From Planctomycetia bacterium (GTDB lineage Bacteria > Planctomycetota > Phycisphaerae > Phycisphaerales > SM1A02), in the NCBI GenBank assembly GCA_005799205.1, contig SYHM01000130.1, positions 1-17,841 on the forward strand: a stretch of 17,841 bases of DNA, read 5' to 3'. The translations under genes were made by a program, and so were the position numbers. This document shows, piece after piece, positions 1 to 8,145 of this stretch (within the stretch, counting starts at the first letter, position 1; each line of letters begins with the position of its first letter). The notes below the pieces were generated by a model that searched no databases, had not been told where the DNA came from, and saw only the letters and a program-made list of their open reading frames with translations.

Positions 1-96
1 ATGCAGAGGCACGCGTTCAGGGTCAGTGATGCTCGCGTATTCATGTGGTCGGGTTACCCGCGCGAAAGTGTACGAGATACGCTTGCCCCATCATGA
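1..96 (+). CDS. 3' end of an unidentified upstream gene (partial)
   Basis: Frame 1 is open from the first base of the window to a TGA at 94-96, giving about 31 residues that end in ESVRDTLAPS. The stop overlaps the ATG at 93 of the next gene as ATGA. This is the same coupling style seen at several other junctions in the window, and it is the main reason to believe the frame is the end of a real gene. The fragment is too short to assign a family. A second frame is also open here, so the call is tentative. Confidence 0.45.
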   Translation: MQRHAFRVSDARVFMWSGYPRESVRDTLAPS

Positions 97-1094
97 AACT
101 TGGAGTGATGTCAGCACTGTTTTCAGGTCGTCCCCTCGACGAGGTCGTTCGTTTGTGCGCTGAGCAGGGGCTCGGTGCGATCGAACTGCCCGTTGGTGCG
201 TATCCAGGAAAGCCGTTCTTCGAACCCGCATCGGTCCTCTCGGACAGGCGTGCTCAAGAGCGAATCAAGTCACTGCTCAAGGCTCACGGGCTCGAGCTCT
301 CGGGGCTTGCTGTACACGGGAATCCCGTGCATCCAGACAAGACAATTGCACGAGTGCATCACAACGCATATGTAACGGCGGTGAAACTTGCCCCCAAACT
401 TGGTACCGACATCGTGATCACTTTCTCGGGGTGTCCAGGTGGATCGAAGAGCGACAGAACCCCAAACTGGGTGACCTGCCCGTGGCCTGGGGACTTCACA
501 CAGACGCTTGCATACCAATGGGACGATGTGCTGGTTCCCTACTGGGCGTCCCAAGCGAAACTCTGCCGCACACACGGAGTGCGCACTGCATGGGAGGGGC
601 ACCCGGGATTCTGCGCCTACAACCCACAGACGCTCATTGAATTGTCTCGGCGATCGATGGCAGCCTCGGGGCTCAAGGGGGCGCCGAACCTTGGCGCGAA
701 TCTCGATCCATCGCATTTTTTCTGGCAGGGGATCGACCCCGTGCTCGCTGCGCAGATTCTCGGCGAAGCCGGGCTGCTCTTTTATGTCCACGCCAAGGAC
801 ACCGAACTCGATCGTCATGAAGGAGCGCGCAATGGGTACCTCGACGCACGTCCCTACGACACTCTCAAGAACCACTCGCCTCGCTCGTGGAACTTTCGAA
901 CGTGCGGCGACGGACACGGGACCGAGTTCTGGAAGCCGTTTGTCTCGATGTTGCGCCGCTACGGATACGACCATGTGCTCTCGATCGAGCACGAGGATGC
1001 GCTGATGAGTGTCGACGAGGGTTTTCGGCGCGCGGTGCGATTTCTCAAGGATGTCATCATCGAAGAGCCACCGGCCACTCCGTGGTGGACCTGA
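93..1094 (+). CDS. Sugar phosphate isomerase/epimerase (xylose isomerase-like TIM barrel)
   Basis: The 333-residue cytoplasmic protein belongs to the AP-endonuclease-2/xylose isomerase-like superfamily (PF01261). These are metal-dependent TIM barrels that usually isomerise or epimerise sugars and polyols. The N-terminus (MKLGVMSALF) is a typical first barrel strand. The expected metal-ligand positions are visible: E168 in WEGH, D205 and H208 in NLDPSH, H233 in VHAKDTE and E299 in SIEHED. An in-frame ATG at 45 would add 16 residues with no family resemblance. I prefer 93 because it forms an ATGA overlap with the upstream frame and starts directly on the barrel. No Shine-Dalgarno sequence is evident, so translation is probably coupled. 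The gene converges on the MuiA-like gene with a 27-bp gap. Family membership is secure; the substrate cannot be told from sequence. Confidence 0.88.
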   Translation: MKLGVMSALFSGRPLDEVVRLCAEQGLGAIELPVGAYPGKPFFEPASVLSDRRAQERIKSLLKAHGLELSGLAVHGNPVHPDKTIARVHHNAYVTAVKLAPKLGTDIVITFSGCPGGSKSDRTPNWVTCPWPGDFTQTLAYQWDDVLVPYWASQAKLCRTHGVRTAWEGHPGFCAYNPQTLIELSRRSMAASGLKGAPNLGANLDPSHFFWQGIDPVLAAQILGEAGLLFYVHAKDTELDRHEGARNGYLDARPYDTLKNHSPRSWNFRTCGDGHGTEFWKPFVSMLRRYGYDHVLSIEHEDALMSVDEGFRRAVRFLKDVIIEEPPATPWWT

Positions 1095-1121
1095 GCTGCC
1101 GTACAAAGCCGTTCGGCGCGG

Positions 1122-2882
1122 TTACTCCCGAGGAAGGGGGGTCAGATCGATGTCTTTCGATCGGCTGACTGTGACCGTCCAGTTCACTGGTGTGCCAGCC
1201 GCGCCAGTGGGAGTCGGCGGCACTGAGAGATCCCACCTCAGGATTCCTTGCGGGAAAGTCTCTGCGAGATACTGAGCATCGGTCGAAAGCGGTGCGCCAT
1301 TGTTCGTGACACGCACTTCGATCTTGTCACTGCGACTGACGGGGCGACGATCAAGCAATTCGACTTGGATCGGTCGACCAGATCCATTGACGAGTGTCAC
1401 TCGATAGTCACTCACGCTGTCGAGGCCTCCCCCAAAGAGCCCCGACTGCCGGTCCTCTCGCTTGACGAGTTCGCGCCGTGCCGTCACGGCGGGGTCTGCC
1501 CCAAAGAAGACCTCAAACTCCTGCTTGGGTGCGGCTCCAGCAAACTCAGTGGCGCCAACGTAGTCAGCACCAACGAACACCGACGCCTTCCCGCGCAAGA
1601 GTTGGTAGGCGCTTGCATTGGTCAGCGTTCCACGTAGGAACACCCCATCGCTGACGACTGGTTGCGCTTGATAGACGTATGTGGCCGGTGCTTCAAACGC
1701 GGCGATGCGCGCGCGTCGCCGCAGTTGATCGTCGCTCGGAGCATCGAAGGGAAGTGCGATCGTGTAGGTCACGCTCGGACCAGATCCGCCAACGGCCGCA
1801 TCGACCGACAACTCTTGCGCAACGGACTTGCGTTGCTCCCTCATTCGTGCTGCTCGGCCGAGGGTTCCTCCGGTTGGCTCTGCTTCAACTGGCATCTCGC
1901 CTCGCGCTGCGGGCATGTCGGCAGCGACCGAGGGGCTTGGAACGAACCCTGTGACGGCCGGCATCCGATCGAGCACATCGACAAACCATGGGGTCACCGC
2001 TGCAGGACTTGCAGCGCGAGATGGTCGCGCTGTTGACAACGACAGGCGAACTCCCTTCCAGTCTTCACCCGAGTGCTGCGTAACGACTGCATCAAACTCA
2101 ATCGTCATCGCGTTTCGGTCGGTGGCTGCACGAAACGCGTAAGCCGGCTCCCATCGCGCGTCGGTGACGAGATACGACAGGCGAACTGAAACCGTTTCCT
2201 CGCTGGTCATCGCCAGCAAGACTTCCGCGCTTGGCACGGCGGTCCCCTCGCCCCCTAGCGCGCCCCGCCGTGCTTGCGCAGCAGTGAGTTCTTTCGCGAG
2301 CGATTCAGATTTCTCGGTCAGCGCACGGATGGCGCTCGACGCGCGAGCACGTTGCTCGGACATCCATTTCAGTTGGCTGTCGAGGCTTGCAAGGTCCAGT
2401 TTCGCGCTCCCTCCATCCTTGCTCGCATCGGTGCTCGCTCGCACTCCGACCGACTCGATCACCTTGAGTTCGTTCTGCAAACCAGCCAGCAAGTCGAGTG
2501 TTGCGCCGATTGACTGCTTCAGTTTCAAGATGTCGTCATCAAGCGAAGCCGCCTGCGGCGTTGACGCCGCATCGGCGACCGGGCGGAGCGCGAAATCCAC
2601 CGAGAGGATTCGCCCAGAGCTGCTTCGGGCTTCGAGCGTGTCAGCCTGCATCGACAGCGGAAGCGAGTCGAACCGAAGTTTCCACAATCCAGGCGTCAGC
2701 GCCTGACTCGCGACACGCGTCACGGCCGCCCGCCCCTGATAGAGGACCACCGCTTCGATCGTCGCATCAACTGTGCGTGACTGAGCGACCGATGGATCAA
2801 TGTCGGCATCGGCCCCTTGCAACGGGCCAGCTGCGCCGAGCGAGACAGCGATGAGTGCAAGCGAAGCGATGCGCATTGTCAT
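1122..2882 (-). CDS. MuiA-like exported DUF4139 domain protein
   Basis: The 586-residue protein resembles the mucoidy inhibitor MuiA family. A Sec signal peptide covers about residues 1-23 (positive start, LALIAVSLGAAG core, cleavage near LQGADA). A DUF4140-like N-terminal strand region follows (about 40-105, including VVLYQGRAAVTR). A helical, probably coiled-coil stretch rich in K/E/L spans about 115-205. The DUF4139 domain runs from about 220 to the end, with hallmark strings YLVTDARWEPAY (238-249) and QHSGEDWKGVRLSLSTARP (269-287). It should lie in the periplasm or at the cell surface. No biochemical function is established for the family; the MuiA name comes from an old mucoidy phenotype. 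The gene lies 16 bp downstream of glutamate dehydrogenase on the same strand and has its own strong RBS (AAGGAG, 7-nt spacer), so it is probably co-transcribed but independently initiated. Confidence 0.85.
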   Translation of the reverse strand: MTMRIASLALIAVSLGAAGPLQGADADIDPSVAQSRTVDATIEAVVLYQGRAAVTRVASQALTPGLWKLRFDSLPLSMQADTLEARSSSGRILSVDFALRPVADAASTPQAASLDDDILKLKQSIGATLDLLAGLQNELKVIESVGVRASTDASKDGGSAKLDLASLDSQLKWMSEQRARASSAIRALTEKSESLAKELTAAQARRGALGGEGTAVPSAEVLLAMTSEETVSVRLSYLVTDARWEPAYAFRAATDRNAMTIEFDAVVTQHSGEDWKGVRLSLSTARPSRAASPAAVTPWFVDVLDRMPAVTGFVPSPSVAADMPAARGEMPVEAEPTGGTLGRAARMREQRKSVAQELSVDAAVGGSGPSVTYTIALPFDAPSDDQLRRRARIAAFEAPATYVYQAQPVVSDGVFLRGTLTNASAYQLLRGKASVFVGADYVGATEFAGAAPKQEFEVFFGADPAVTARRELVKREDRQSGLFGGGLDSVSDYRVTLVNGSGRPIQVELLDRRPVSRSDKIEVRVTNNGAPLSTDAQYLAETFPQGILRWDLSVPPTPTGAAGTPVNWTVTVSRSKDIDLTPLPRE

Positions 2883-2889
2883 GACGAAT

Positions 2890-2895
2890 CTCCTT
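2890..2895 (-). promoter_or_regulatory. Shine-Dalgarno site of the DUF4139 gene
   Basis: Read on the minus strand, AAGGAG lies 7 nt before the ATG at 2882. It fixes that start over the internal ATG two codons later. It is one of only two strong Shine-Dalgarno sequences in the window and sits in the 16-bp gap after the glutamate dehydrogenase stop. Confidence 0.8.
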
Positions 2896-2898
2896 GTG

Positions 2899-5856
2899 CT
2901 AGTCGGACTCGATCTCTAGAAGGGCCGCACGCGTTCCGGCGCGTTCGAGCAGCATTGCAATTCGGGCACCGTGGGCAAGGTGTCCGGCTTCGACTTCGCG
3001 AATGAGCGCCCTTGTTTCACGTTCCTTTTGCAAGTAGCGCAAGGCGATCTCGGCGACTGCTCCTGATTCCATCGAGGCGAAAAAGTCAATGCCTTCGCGG
3101 TACACGATGCGGCTCGCGACCCCCTTCGCGACGACCCATTCGAGATAAGCCGTTGGTAACTCCGTGAAGATGCGCTCGCCGACCGCGATGACGAGTGCCG
3201 GTGGCATGTGTTGCAGGATGACTTCGCGAAAAAGTTCAGGGTCGCTCGTCGACCAGTGAGCAACGGCTGGCTTGATTGCATCTGCCGCGGCGTTGATTGC
3301 GCGCGAGAGCCTCGTCGACAACTCTGGAAGCGGTATCGAGGGATGGCGCCTGCCTTCACCGAGCAGGATGACCGCCTCGTGCCTCGCTGCTTCTCGCAAT
3401 TTCTCGAGGACCTGCGCTACGAATGCAGGCTTGATCTCGAGAAACTGCTCCTCGTTGAGCAGCATGCTCTCGGCAATCTCAAAGCTCGAGCACATCACAC
3501 CGCACTTGTTGGCGCTCGAGTCTTTGATGATCAGCGCGCCAGCACGCGTGAGTTCGATTCGCGCTTCTGGTGTGAGAAACAGATTGGCCCCTTCGACGAT
3601 GAGTGGGCTCGAGGGCTTGCCATTTGGCAGCAAAAACTCACGCCAGTTTCTGTCATTGATCGTCGCGGGACGGCCTCCACCCGGAATGAACGCATCTGCC
3701 GCGAGGCGATTGTGCAGCGTATTGCGAAGCTGTACTCCATCTGGAGTGTCGGCTCGCACGATGCGCCCCTGCGGCGAGAGCGCATGGGGGTTGAACGATG
3801 CGATGGGGAGACCTGCGTGAAAGAGGCGCGCGAGCTCTGTGTGGCAAAGTCCAGCGGGATCTTCACCAATGCCGCTGCCGTCAGCGACCCCGACGATGCA
3901 CGCATTCGCGCCATAGTCGCGGTGCAGAATGCACATCATGTTGCCTGCAACATCGCCATCGGGTCCGCCTGTGATCTTGACCGTGAATCGCGTCTTCGTC
4001 GGATCAATCCCCTGCGAGAGAAGCGCGATGCGCAAAAACACGTTGACACCCTCGCTTGTGACGCCGTATTCCTTGTGATTGATTCCGCCATTGGGCTTCG
4101 AACTCATGAACGCATTGGCGAGTGGATACTTGCGCGACGCAGCATGGGCAACAATCCACTCGATATGCGCAGGAGTAATGTTCTCGTCCGGTCCGAGGAA
4201 GATAAACTCATCGCGGCCGAGTCGGTCAACCACGCACGCGCGTGTGGCGGGGTCAGGGGTGATCAGGTCGAGGATGCCCCCGACAAAGGCCTTCACGCAT
4301 CGATTTGTTTCTGCGGGCGGCTCAAGCACGATCGCTGCCTTTGCGCCGCCTTCGGGAATGTCCTTGTTCTTGAGTTGCTGCGCGAATGCAAGGCCGTACA
4401 CCTCATCAAAAAGCCTCTCTGACTCACGTTCGAAGAGCACCGCGGTTGCCGGTTTGACAACGCGCAGCCCTCCGCGCGCAATCTCTTTGAACCGCACGTG
4501 GAATCCGTGAAAGCCTCGCCCAGCGACGAAGAAAACACCGAAGGGCGTTTCGGGGCGAGTCGGGCCCACGAGCAGTGACGGATCTAGCCGAAGTGCGAAG
4601 GAAAAGCGTCCTGGCACATAGAAATTGGTCCGCCGTACCGCGCAGACCGCGCGAAGCAGTGCGCTGAAGATTTCGCGAGACTCATCCGAGTCATTGACCG
4701 CGGCGACCTCACGGGTCAGCGCTTCGACGCGAAGGTTCCATGCTGCGTCACTCAGCGGCATCGCTGGATCAAAGCGTGCGGTGAAGAGCTCAAGCAGGGG
4801 GCGAGTGAGAGCAACACGTCCCTCGAGCGTCGCCGTCACGCGGTCACGGCTGTAGGCAAGCGGATCGGTGGGGCTCAGCATGTGCCGCACGAGATCGGCG
4901 AAGGCGCCGATGAGTTCCCCCTCGATCAACGTGAACTCTGGGCGTCGTCCAAGCACCTCGAGCGCTCGAAAATCGAGCCACTTGATGCGAAGCAATTCGT
5001 TCTTGAGCGTGAGCCACCGAGGATCACTCGCCTCGATGGGGGTCTGATTCGCCCACTGCACGATGAATCCAACAATCGTGACAGAACCGTGGGGTGGGTC
5101 CTGCGCAAGATCGAGGTGTGCTCGGGTGATGTTCACTCCGTTGCGCGTGAGCATGCGCGCGGCACGCTCGAGCATCGTGCGCATACGCGCGTTCGATGCG
5201 GCAAATGTGATTCGGCTCATCGCCGGGTCAGACTCGGACTCAAGCGAAACCACGGGCTTGTCGCTTCCAGAAATGGCATGAAAAAGGTCGAAGTGTCGAC
5301 ACATCCGAAGCGGAGTGACTGTCAGCAGGTACCGCGCAGAGCACCCTGTGAGGTAACGATGCAGCGATTCGCTCTCGAACGATGGATGCACGCGTTTGGC
5401 GAACTCGAGCGTTGCCGCGATCGCGGCATTCTGTGCAGCGTTCGTGCTGTCAAAGGGGTCCTGTTCACCGAACTCGAATGTGTCGATGACGAGTGAGCCA
5501 TCCTTCGATGAGTGAATCTTGGCTGCTCGCAGCGATGCGTCGAGTGGCAGATCTCGCACGATGTCTGCGAGCACGCCTGCTCGATTTCCCGAGCGAATCG
5601 CCGTCATGCTCGATCCATTGGCGCCTTTCAACATGACATCGACTGGGCGACCCGAAGCACGCGCGGCGAGAATGGACCTCAGATGCACACGCTGCGCTTC
5701 TGGTGGAGTGTCCTGGAAGTACATCGATGGCATGTTGTCGAGGAACCAGGGAACGACCTCGTTCGCTGAAGAGTGAAACTCATCTGTCAGGGTCTTGAGA
5801 AGGTCTTCAGCAGTTGATGCGCGCGGGTTTGCACAAGTTGATTGCACAGAGGTCAT
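2899..5856 (-). CDS. NAD-specific glutamate dehydrogenase, large ~115 kDa type
   Basis: The 985-residue cytoplasmic enzyme is predicted to deaminate L-glutamate oxidatively to 2-oxoglutarate and ammonia with NAD. The N-terminal ~400 residues are regulatory; an ACT-like segment around 90-131 (RAGVLADIVRDLP) is visible. The catalytic core contains FKEIARGGLR (456-465), KDIPEGGAKAAI (498-509) for the substrate-binding lysine region, a SKPNGGINHKEYGVT block (586-600), the nucleotide-binding loop GGPDGDVAGN (630-639), IVEGANLF (753-760) and SSANKCGV (780-787). This pattern fits the large GDH family. The length is far above the ~450-residue hexameric enzymes and below the ~1600-residue GDH-180 class, so it resembles the 115-kDa group. 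The start at 5856 is 47 bp from the divergent ribF and has no clear RBS. The MuiA-like gene follows in the same operon. Confidence 0.9.
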   Translation of the reverse strand: MTSVQSTCANPRASTAEDLLKTLTDEFHSSANEVVPWFLDNMPSMYFQDTPPEAQRVHLRSILAARASGRPVDVMLKGANGSSMTAIRSGNRAGVLADIVRDLPLDASLRAAKIHSSKDGSLVIDTFEFGEQDPFDSTNAAQNAAIAATLEFAKRVHPSFESESLHRYLTGCSARYLLTVTPLRMCRHFDLFHAISGSDKPVVSLESESDPAMSRITFAASNARMRTMLERAARMLTRNGVNITRAHLDLAQDPPHGSVTIVGFIVQWANQTPIEASDPRWLTLKNELLRIKWLDFRALEVLGRRPEFTLIEGELIGAFADLVRHMLSPTDPLAYSRDRVTATLEGRVALTRPLLELFTARFDPAMPLSDAAWNLRVEALTREVAAVNDSDESREIFSALLRAVCAVRRTNFYVPGRFSFALRLDPSLLVGPTRPETPFGVFFVAGRGFHGFHVRFKEIARGGLRVVKPATAVLFERESERLFDEVYGLAFAQQLKNKDIPEGGAKAAIVLEPPAETNRCVKAFVGGILDLITPDPATRACVVDRLGRDEFIFLGPDENITPAHIEWIVAHAASRKYPLANAFMSSKPNGGINHKEYGVTSEGVNVFLRIALLSQGIDPTKTRFTVKITGGPDGDVAGNMMCILHRDYGANACIVGVADGSGIGEDPAGLCHTELARLFHAGLPIASFNPHALSPQGRIVRADTPDGVQLRNTLHNRLAADAFIPGGGRPATINDRNWREFLLPNGKPSSPLIVEGANLFLTPEARIELTRAGALIIKDSSANKCGVMCSSFEIAESMLLNEEQFLEIKPAFVAQVLEKLREAARHEAVILLGEGRRHPSIPLPELSTRLSRAINAAADAIKPAVAHWSTSDPELFREVILQHMPPALVIAVGERIFTELPTAYLEWVVAKGVASRIVYREGIDFFASMESGAVAEIALRYLQKERETRALIREVEAGHLAHGARIAMLLERAGTRAALLEIESD

Positions 5857-5866
5857 CCCGTAAAAC
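5838..5866 (+). promoter_or_regulatory. Possible sigma70-type promoter for ribF
   Basis: TTGATT (5838-5843) and TAAAAC (5861-5866) are separated by exactly 17 nt and lie about 37 bp before the ribF ATG. Each hexamer matches 4 of 6 consensus bases, and the last T of the -10 is missing. The site overlaps the glutamate dehydrogenase start region, as it must given the 47-bp divergent gap. The assignment is weak. Confidence 0.3.
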
Positions 5867-5903
5867 TACCCGCTGGCTGCGAGGAATGTGAGCCAACTGC
5901 ACG

Positions 5904-6782
5904 ATGCGCACGATCATTCTTGGAAATTTCGACGGAGTCCATGTCGGACATCAGGCGCTGGTTCGCAAGGCGCGCGATTATTCACGAGATGGGGAGGTGG
6001 TCGCGGTGACGTTTGACACGCACCCAGCGGCATTGACGCGGGGAGAATCACCCGCGCGGCTCAGCTCGCCCACTGAGCGCGCCCGCCTGCTCACTGCATG
6101 TGGGGTCACTCGAGTTGATTCGATCGAAGTCACGCGATCGCTCCTGAAACAGACTCCTCACGAATTCATCGCGTCGCTCCACGCCAGGCTGCAGTTTGAT
6201 GCGGTCGTGGAGGGGTCAGACTTCCGGTTCGGTCACAACCGTTGCGGCGATATCGAGACGCTGCGGGCGATTGGCCGGCAACTTCACTTTGAATCACTGG
6301 TAGTCGACGAGGTCGATGTGGCGCTCCACGATGGCCAGCTCGTGTCTGCGAGGAGTTCAATCGCGCGTTGGTTGCTCGCGCGCGGGCGCGTTGCCGATGC
6401 GTCGCTGGTGCTCGGGCGCGATCACACCGTGACTGGACCCGTCGTCGAGGGTGAGCGTCGGGGGCGCACGCTCGGGTTTCCAACAGCGAACATCGCGCCG
6501 TGTGACGCGGTCCTTCCGGCGGATGGGGTCTATGAGGTGATCGTGAAGACCCATGAGGGGCAATCGTGGCGTGGGGCGGCGAGTGTCGGAACGAATCCCA
6601 CCTTCGGAGTCTGTCCGCGTACCCTCGAAGTTCACATGCCAGCACTTCCGATCGGCGCCGATCTCTACGGTCAGACTCTGCGCGTGTCGTTCTCGAGGTG
6701 GATCCGCGAAATGCTGCGATTCGACTCGGTTCAGACACTCATTGACCAGATGAAGCGCGACTGTGCTGCGGTGGTTGCATGA
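5904..6782 (+). CDS. ribF: Bifunctional riboflavin kinase / FAD synthetase
   Basis: The 292-residue enzyme is predicted to phosphorylate riboflavin to FMN and adenylylate FMN to FAD. The N-terminal nucleotidyltransferase half has GNFDGVHVGH (7-16), a TFDTHP block (36-41) and VVEGSDFRFGH (101-111). The C-terminal flavokinase half has GRTLGFPTAN (187-196), DGVYEV (207-212), NPTFG (231-235) and the expected catalytic Glu in LEVH (E242). The linker reads RSSIAR where many family members have SSTxIR-type sequence, which is an ordinary variation. The length is slightly below the ~310 residues of the E. coli protein, and the protein starts directly on the first beta strand. The gene is divergent from glutamate dehydrogenase. 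It heads a three-gene operon, and its stop overlaps the next start as ATGA. Confidence 0.95.
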   Translation: MRTIILGNFDGVHVGHQALVRKARDYSRDGEVVAVTFDTHPAALTRGESPARLSSPTERARLLTACGVTRVDSIEVTRSLLKQTPHEFIASLHARLQFDAVVEGSDFRFGHNRCGDIETLRAIGRQLHFESLVVDEVDVALHDGQLVSARSSIARWLLARGRVADASLVLGRDHTVTGPVVEGERRGRTLGFPTANIAPCDAVLPADGVYEVIVKTHEGQSWRGAASVGTNPTFGVCPRTLEVHMPALPIGADLYGQTLRVSFSRWIREMLRFDSVQTLIDQMKRDCAAVVA

Positions 6783-7801
6783 AGCGCTATGCATCGACGA
6801 GTGATCTGCCCTCGATTGCTGCACGACTGCGAGGGGCTTCGCACATCACGATCCTCACGCATTCGAAGCCTGATGGAGACGCCGCCGGATCACTCCTCGC
6901 CCTTGCGCGGGCGCTTCGCGCGATCGGAAAGCGAGTCGACGCATTCTTCACAGGAATCGTCGAGGCGAACATCATGGGCCTTGCCCGCGACGGAGAGGTG
7001 CTCGTTGCTCCCGCAGCAATGCCGAGCGTGACGACGGATGTGGTGGTGCTCGTCGATACCGGCGCGTGGAGTCAGGTCGAACCGCTGCAGGAGTACCTGC
7101 GGGCCGTCGCAGGTCGAGTCATTGGTCTTGACCACCATGCGCGAGGGGACGAGATCGCAGGCGACCGCGTCGTCGATCCATCGCTCGCATCGGCGACACA
7201 ACTTGTGGTGAAGCTCGTCGACGAACTTGGAGTGCCGCTCGTCGACCCGAATGGCACGCCTCACTTTTCAATCGCCGAAGCGGTCTTTGCAGGGCTCGCA
7301 ACCGACACGGGGTGGTTTCGATTTCAGAGCGCGAACGCGGGGGTCTATGCGCTCGCCGCACGGTTGCTCGCGCTTGGAGTCGACAAGACTTCGCTGTACC
7401 AGCGCCTCGAAGAGAATTGGCGACCTGCTCGGCTTGGAATGATGGCTCGGGCGCTCTCATCTCTGACATTCCACCATGGAGGACGCGTCACAATGATGCG
7501 GTTGTCGCAGCAGGATTTCGCCGACGCTCGCGCGGCACAGGATGACATCGGAGGGCTCGTCAACATGCCGCTCTCAATTGGGACAGTTGAGATGTCGATC
7601 ATTCTCACCGAGTCTGAGCCGCAGGTCACGAAGGTGAGCTTCCGTAGCAAGCCATCGCTTTCGGCCTCACCCACGATTGATGTCAATGCGTTTGCCGCGC
7701 GATTTGGAGGCGGAGGGCACACGCAGGCCGCGGGAGCTCGGTTCAAGTTGTCACTTCACGAGGCGCAACGCGAGGTCGAGCGCGAGCTCGAAACGCTGTG
7801 A
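6779..7801 (+). CDS. DHH/DHHA1 phosphoesterase (NrnA-like oligoribonuclease / pAp phosphatase)
   Basis: The 340-residue cytoplasmic protein belongs to the DHH-DHHA1 family. Conserved metal-binding motifs are present in order: HSKPDGDAAGS (28-38), LVDTGAW (91-97), the DHH signature in GLDHHARGD (116-124) and ATDTGWFRF (174-182). The C-terminal DHHA1 substrate-binding motif is FGGGGHTQAAG (309-319). Known relatives (NrnA) degrade very short RNA oligonucleotides and dephosphorylate 3'-phosphoadenosine 5'-phosphate. In many bacteria the family lies near ribF and rbfA/truB, so the ribF neighbour is typical. The start overlaps ribF (ATGA) and the stop overlaps the next gene. I assign the family firmly; the exact substrate (nanoRNA, pAp or cyclic dinucleotide product) is inference. 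Confidence 0.92.
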   Translation: MKRYASTSDLPSIAARLRGASHITILTHSKPDGDAAGSLLALARALRAIGKRVDAFFTGIVEANIMGLARDGEVLVAPAAMPSVTTDVVVLVDTGAWSQVEPLQEYLRAVAGRVIGLDHHARGDEIAGDRVVDPSLASATQLVVKLVDELGVPLVDPNGTPHFSIAEAVFAGLATDTGWFRFQSANAGVYALAARLLALGVDKTSLYQRLEENWRPARLGMMARALSSLTFHHGGRVTMMRLSQQDFADARAAQDDIGGLVNMPLSIGTVEMSIILTESEPQVTKVSFRSKPSLSASPTIDVNAFAARFGGGGHTQAAGARFKLSLHEAQREVERELETL

Positions 7802-8145
7802 TGCGCGTGTTGCCGCAGATCAGTGCGCTCTCTCTGGGCACCATTGTTGCCGTCAGCGGTTGTGGCCATCTGCCCGCGACACCAGACACGTCAGCGAGCA
7901 CCGCACAGCCGACGACCCTTGTATTCAAAGTTGAGGGGATGCATTGCAACGGTTGTGTCGAAGCGATCACCGCCGAGATTCGAGAAGTCGAGGGAGTCTC
8001 AGCAGTTTCGGTATCACTCGAGAATCACTCCGCGCGCGTGGAAGTCGTGAATCCTTCGCGTGCGGTCCCAGTGCAGTCTGCGATCACCTCGCTCGGCTAC
8101 AAGGTCACAGGTGAGGTGCAACTCGTTCAGCCTTCGGCGAAGTAG
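7801..8145 (+). CDS. Lipoprotein with a heavy-metal-associated (HMA) domain
   Basis: The 114-residue protein has a short lipoprotein signal ending in a VSGC lipobox (C21). A low-complexity Ser/Thr/Ala linker (about 25-38) follows, then one HMA fold (about 40-105) with the metal motif GMHCNGC (C49, C52). The ending TSLGYKVTGEV is typical of HMA domains. HMA domains carry Cu(I) or similar soft metals and are usually cytosolic or on P-type ATPases. Here the signal places the domain outside the inner membrane on a lipid anchor. The ATG at 7801 forms a TGATG junction with the phosphoesterase stop; a GTG at 7798 would give a GTGA overlap and one extra residue. The last 41 bp run convergently into the 3' end of the RND gene. 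No metal transporter ATPase or copper regulator is in the window. Confidence 0.85.
   Translation: MRVLPQISALSLGTIVAVSGCGHLPATPDTSASTAQPTTLVFKVEGMHCNGCVEAITAEIREVEGVSAVSVSLENHSARVEVVNPSRAVPVQSAITSLGYKVTGEVQLVQPSAK
8105..8145. other. 41-bp convergent coding overlap
   Basis: The 3' end of the HMA lipoprotein gene (+, stop TAG 8143-8145) and the 3' end of the RND gene (-, stop at 8105-8107) share 41 bp. Both C-termini are poorly conserved in their families, so the overlap costs little in sequence. No terminator is visible here, and transcripts from the two strands should collide or form antisense pairs. Confidence 0.85.

Noticed and set aside
1095..1121. Bidirectional terminator between the convergent sugar isomerase and MuiA-like genes
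   Set aside because: Only a 4-bp stem can be formed and there is no T-run on either strand.
3208..4422. 404-codon open frame on the plus strand
   Set aside because: It lies wholly antisense to the glutamate dehydrogenase gene, shows no family motif, and is explained by GC-biased codon positions.
5857..5903. FMN riboswitch ahead of ribF
   Set aside because: The gap is only 47 bp, too short for the roughly 120-nt RFN element, and no RFN-like helices are seen.
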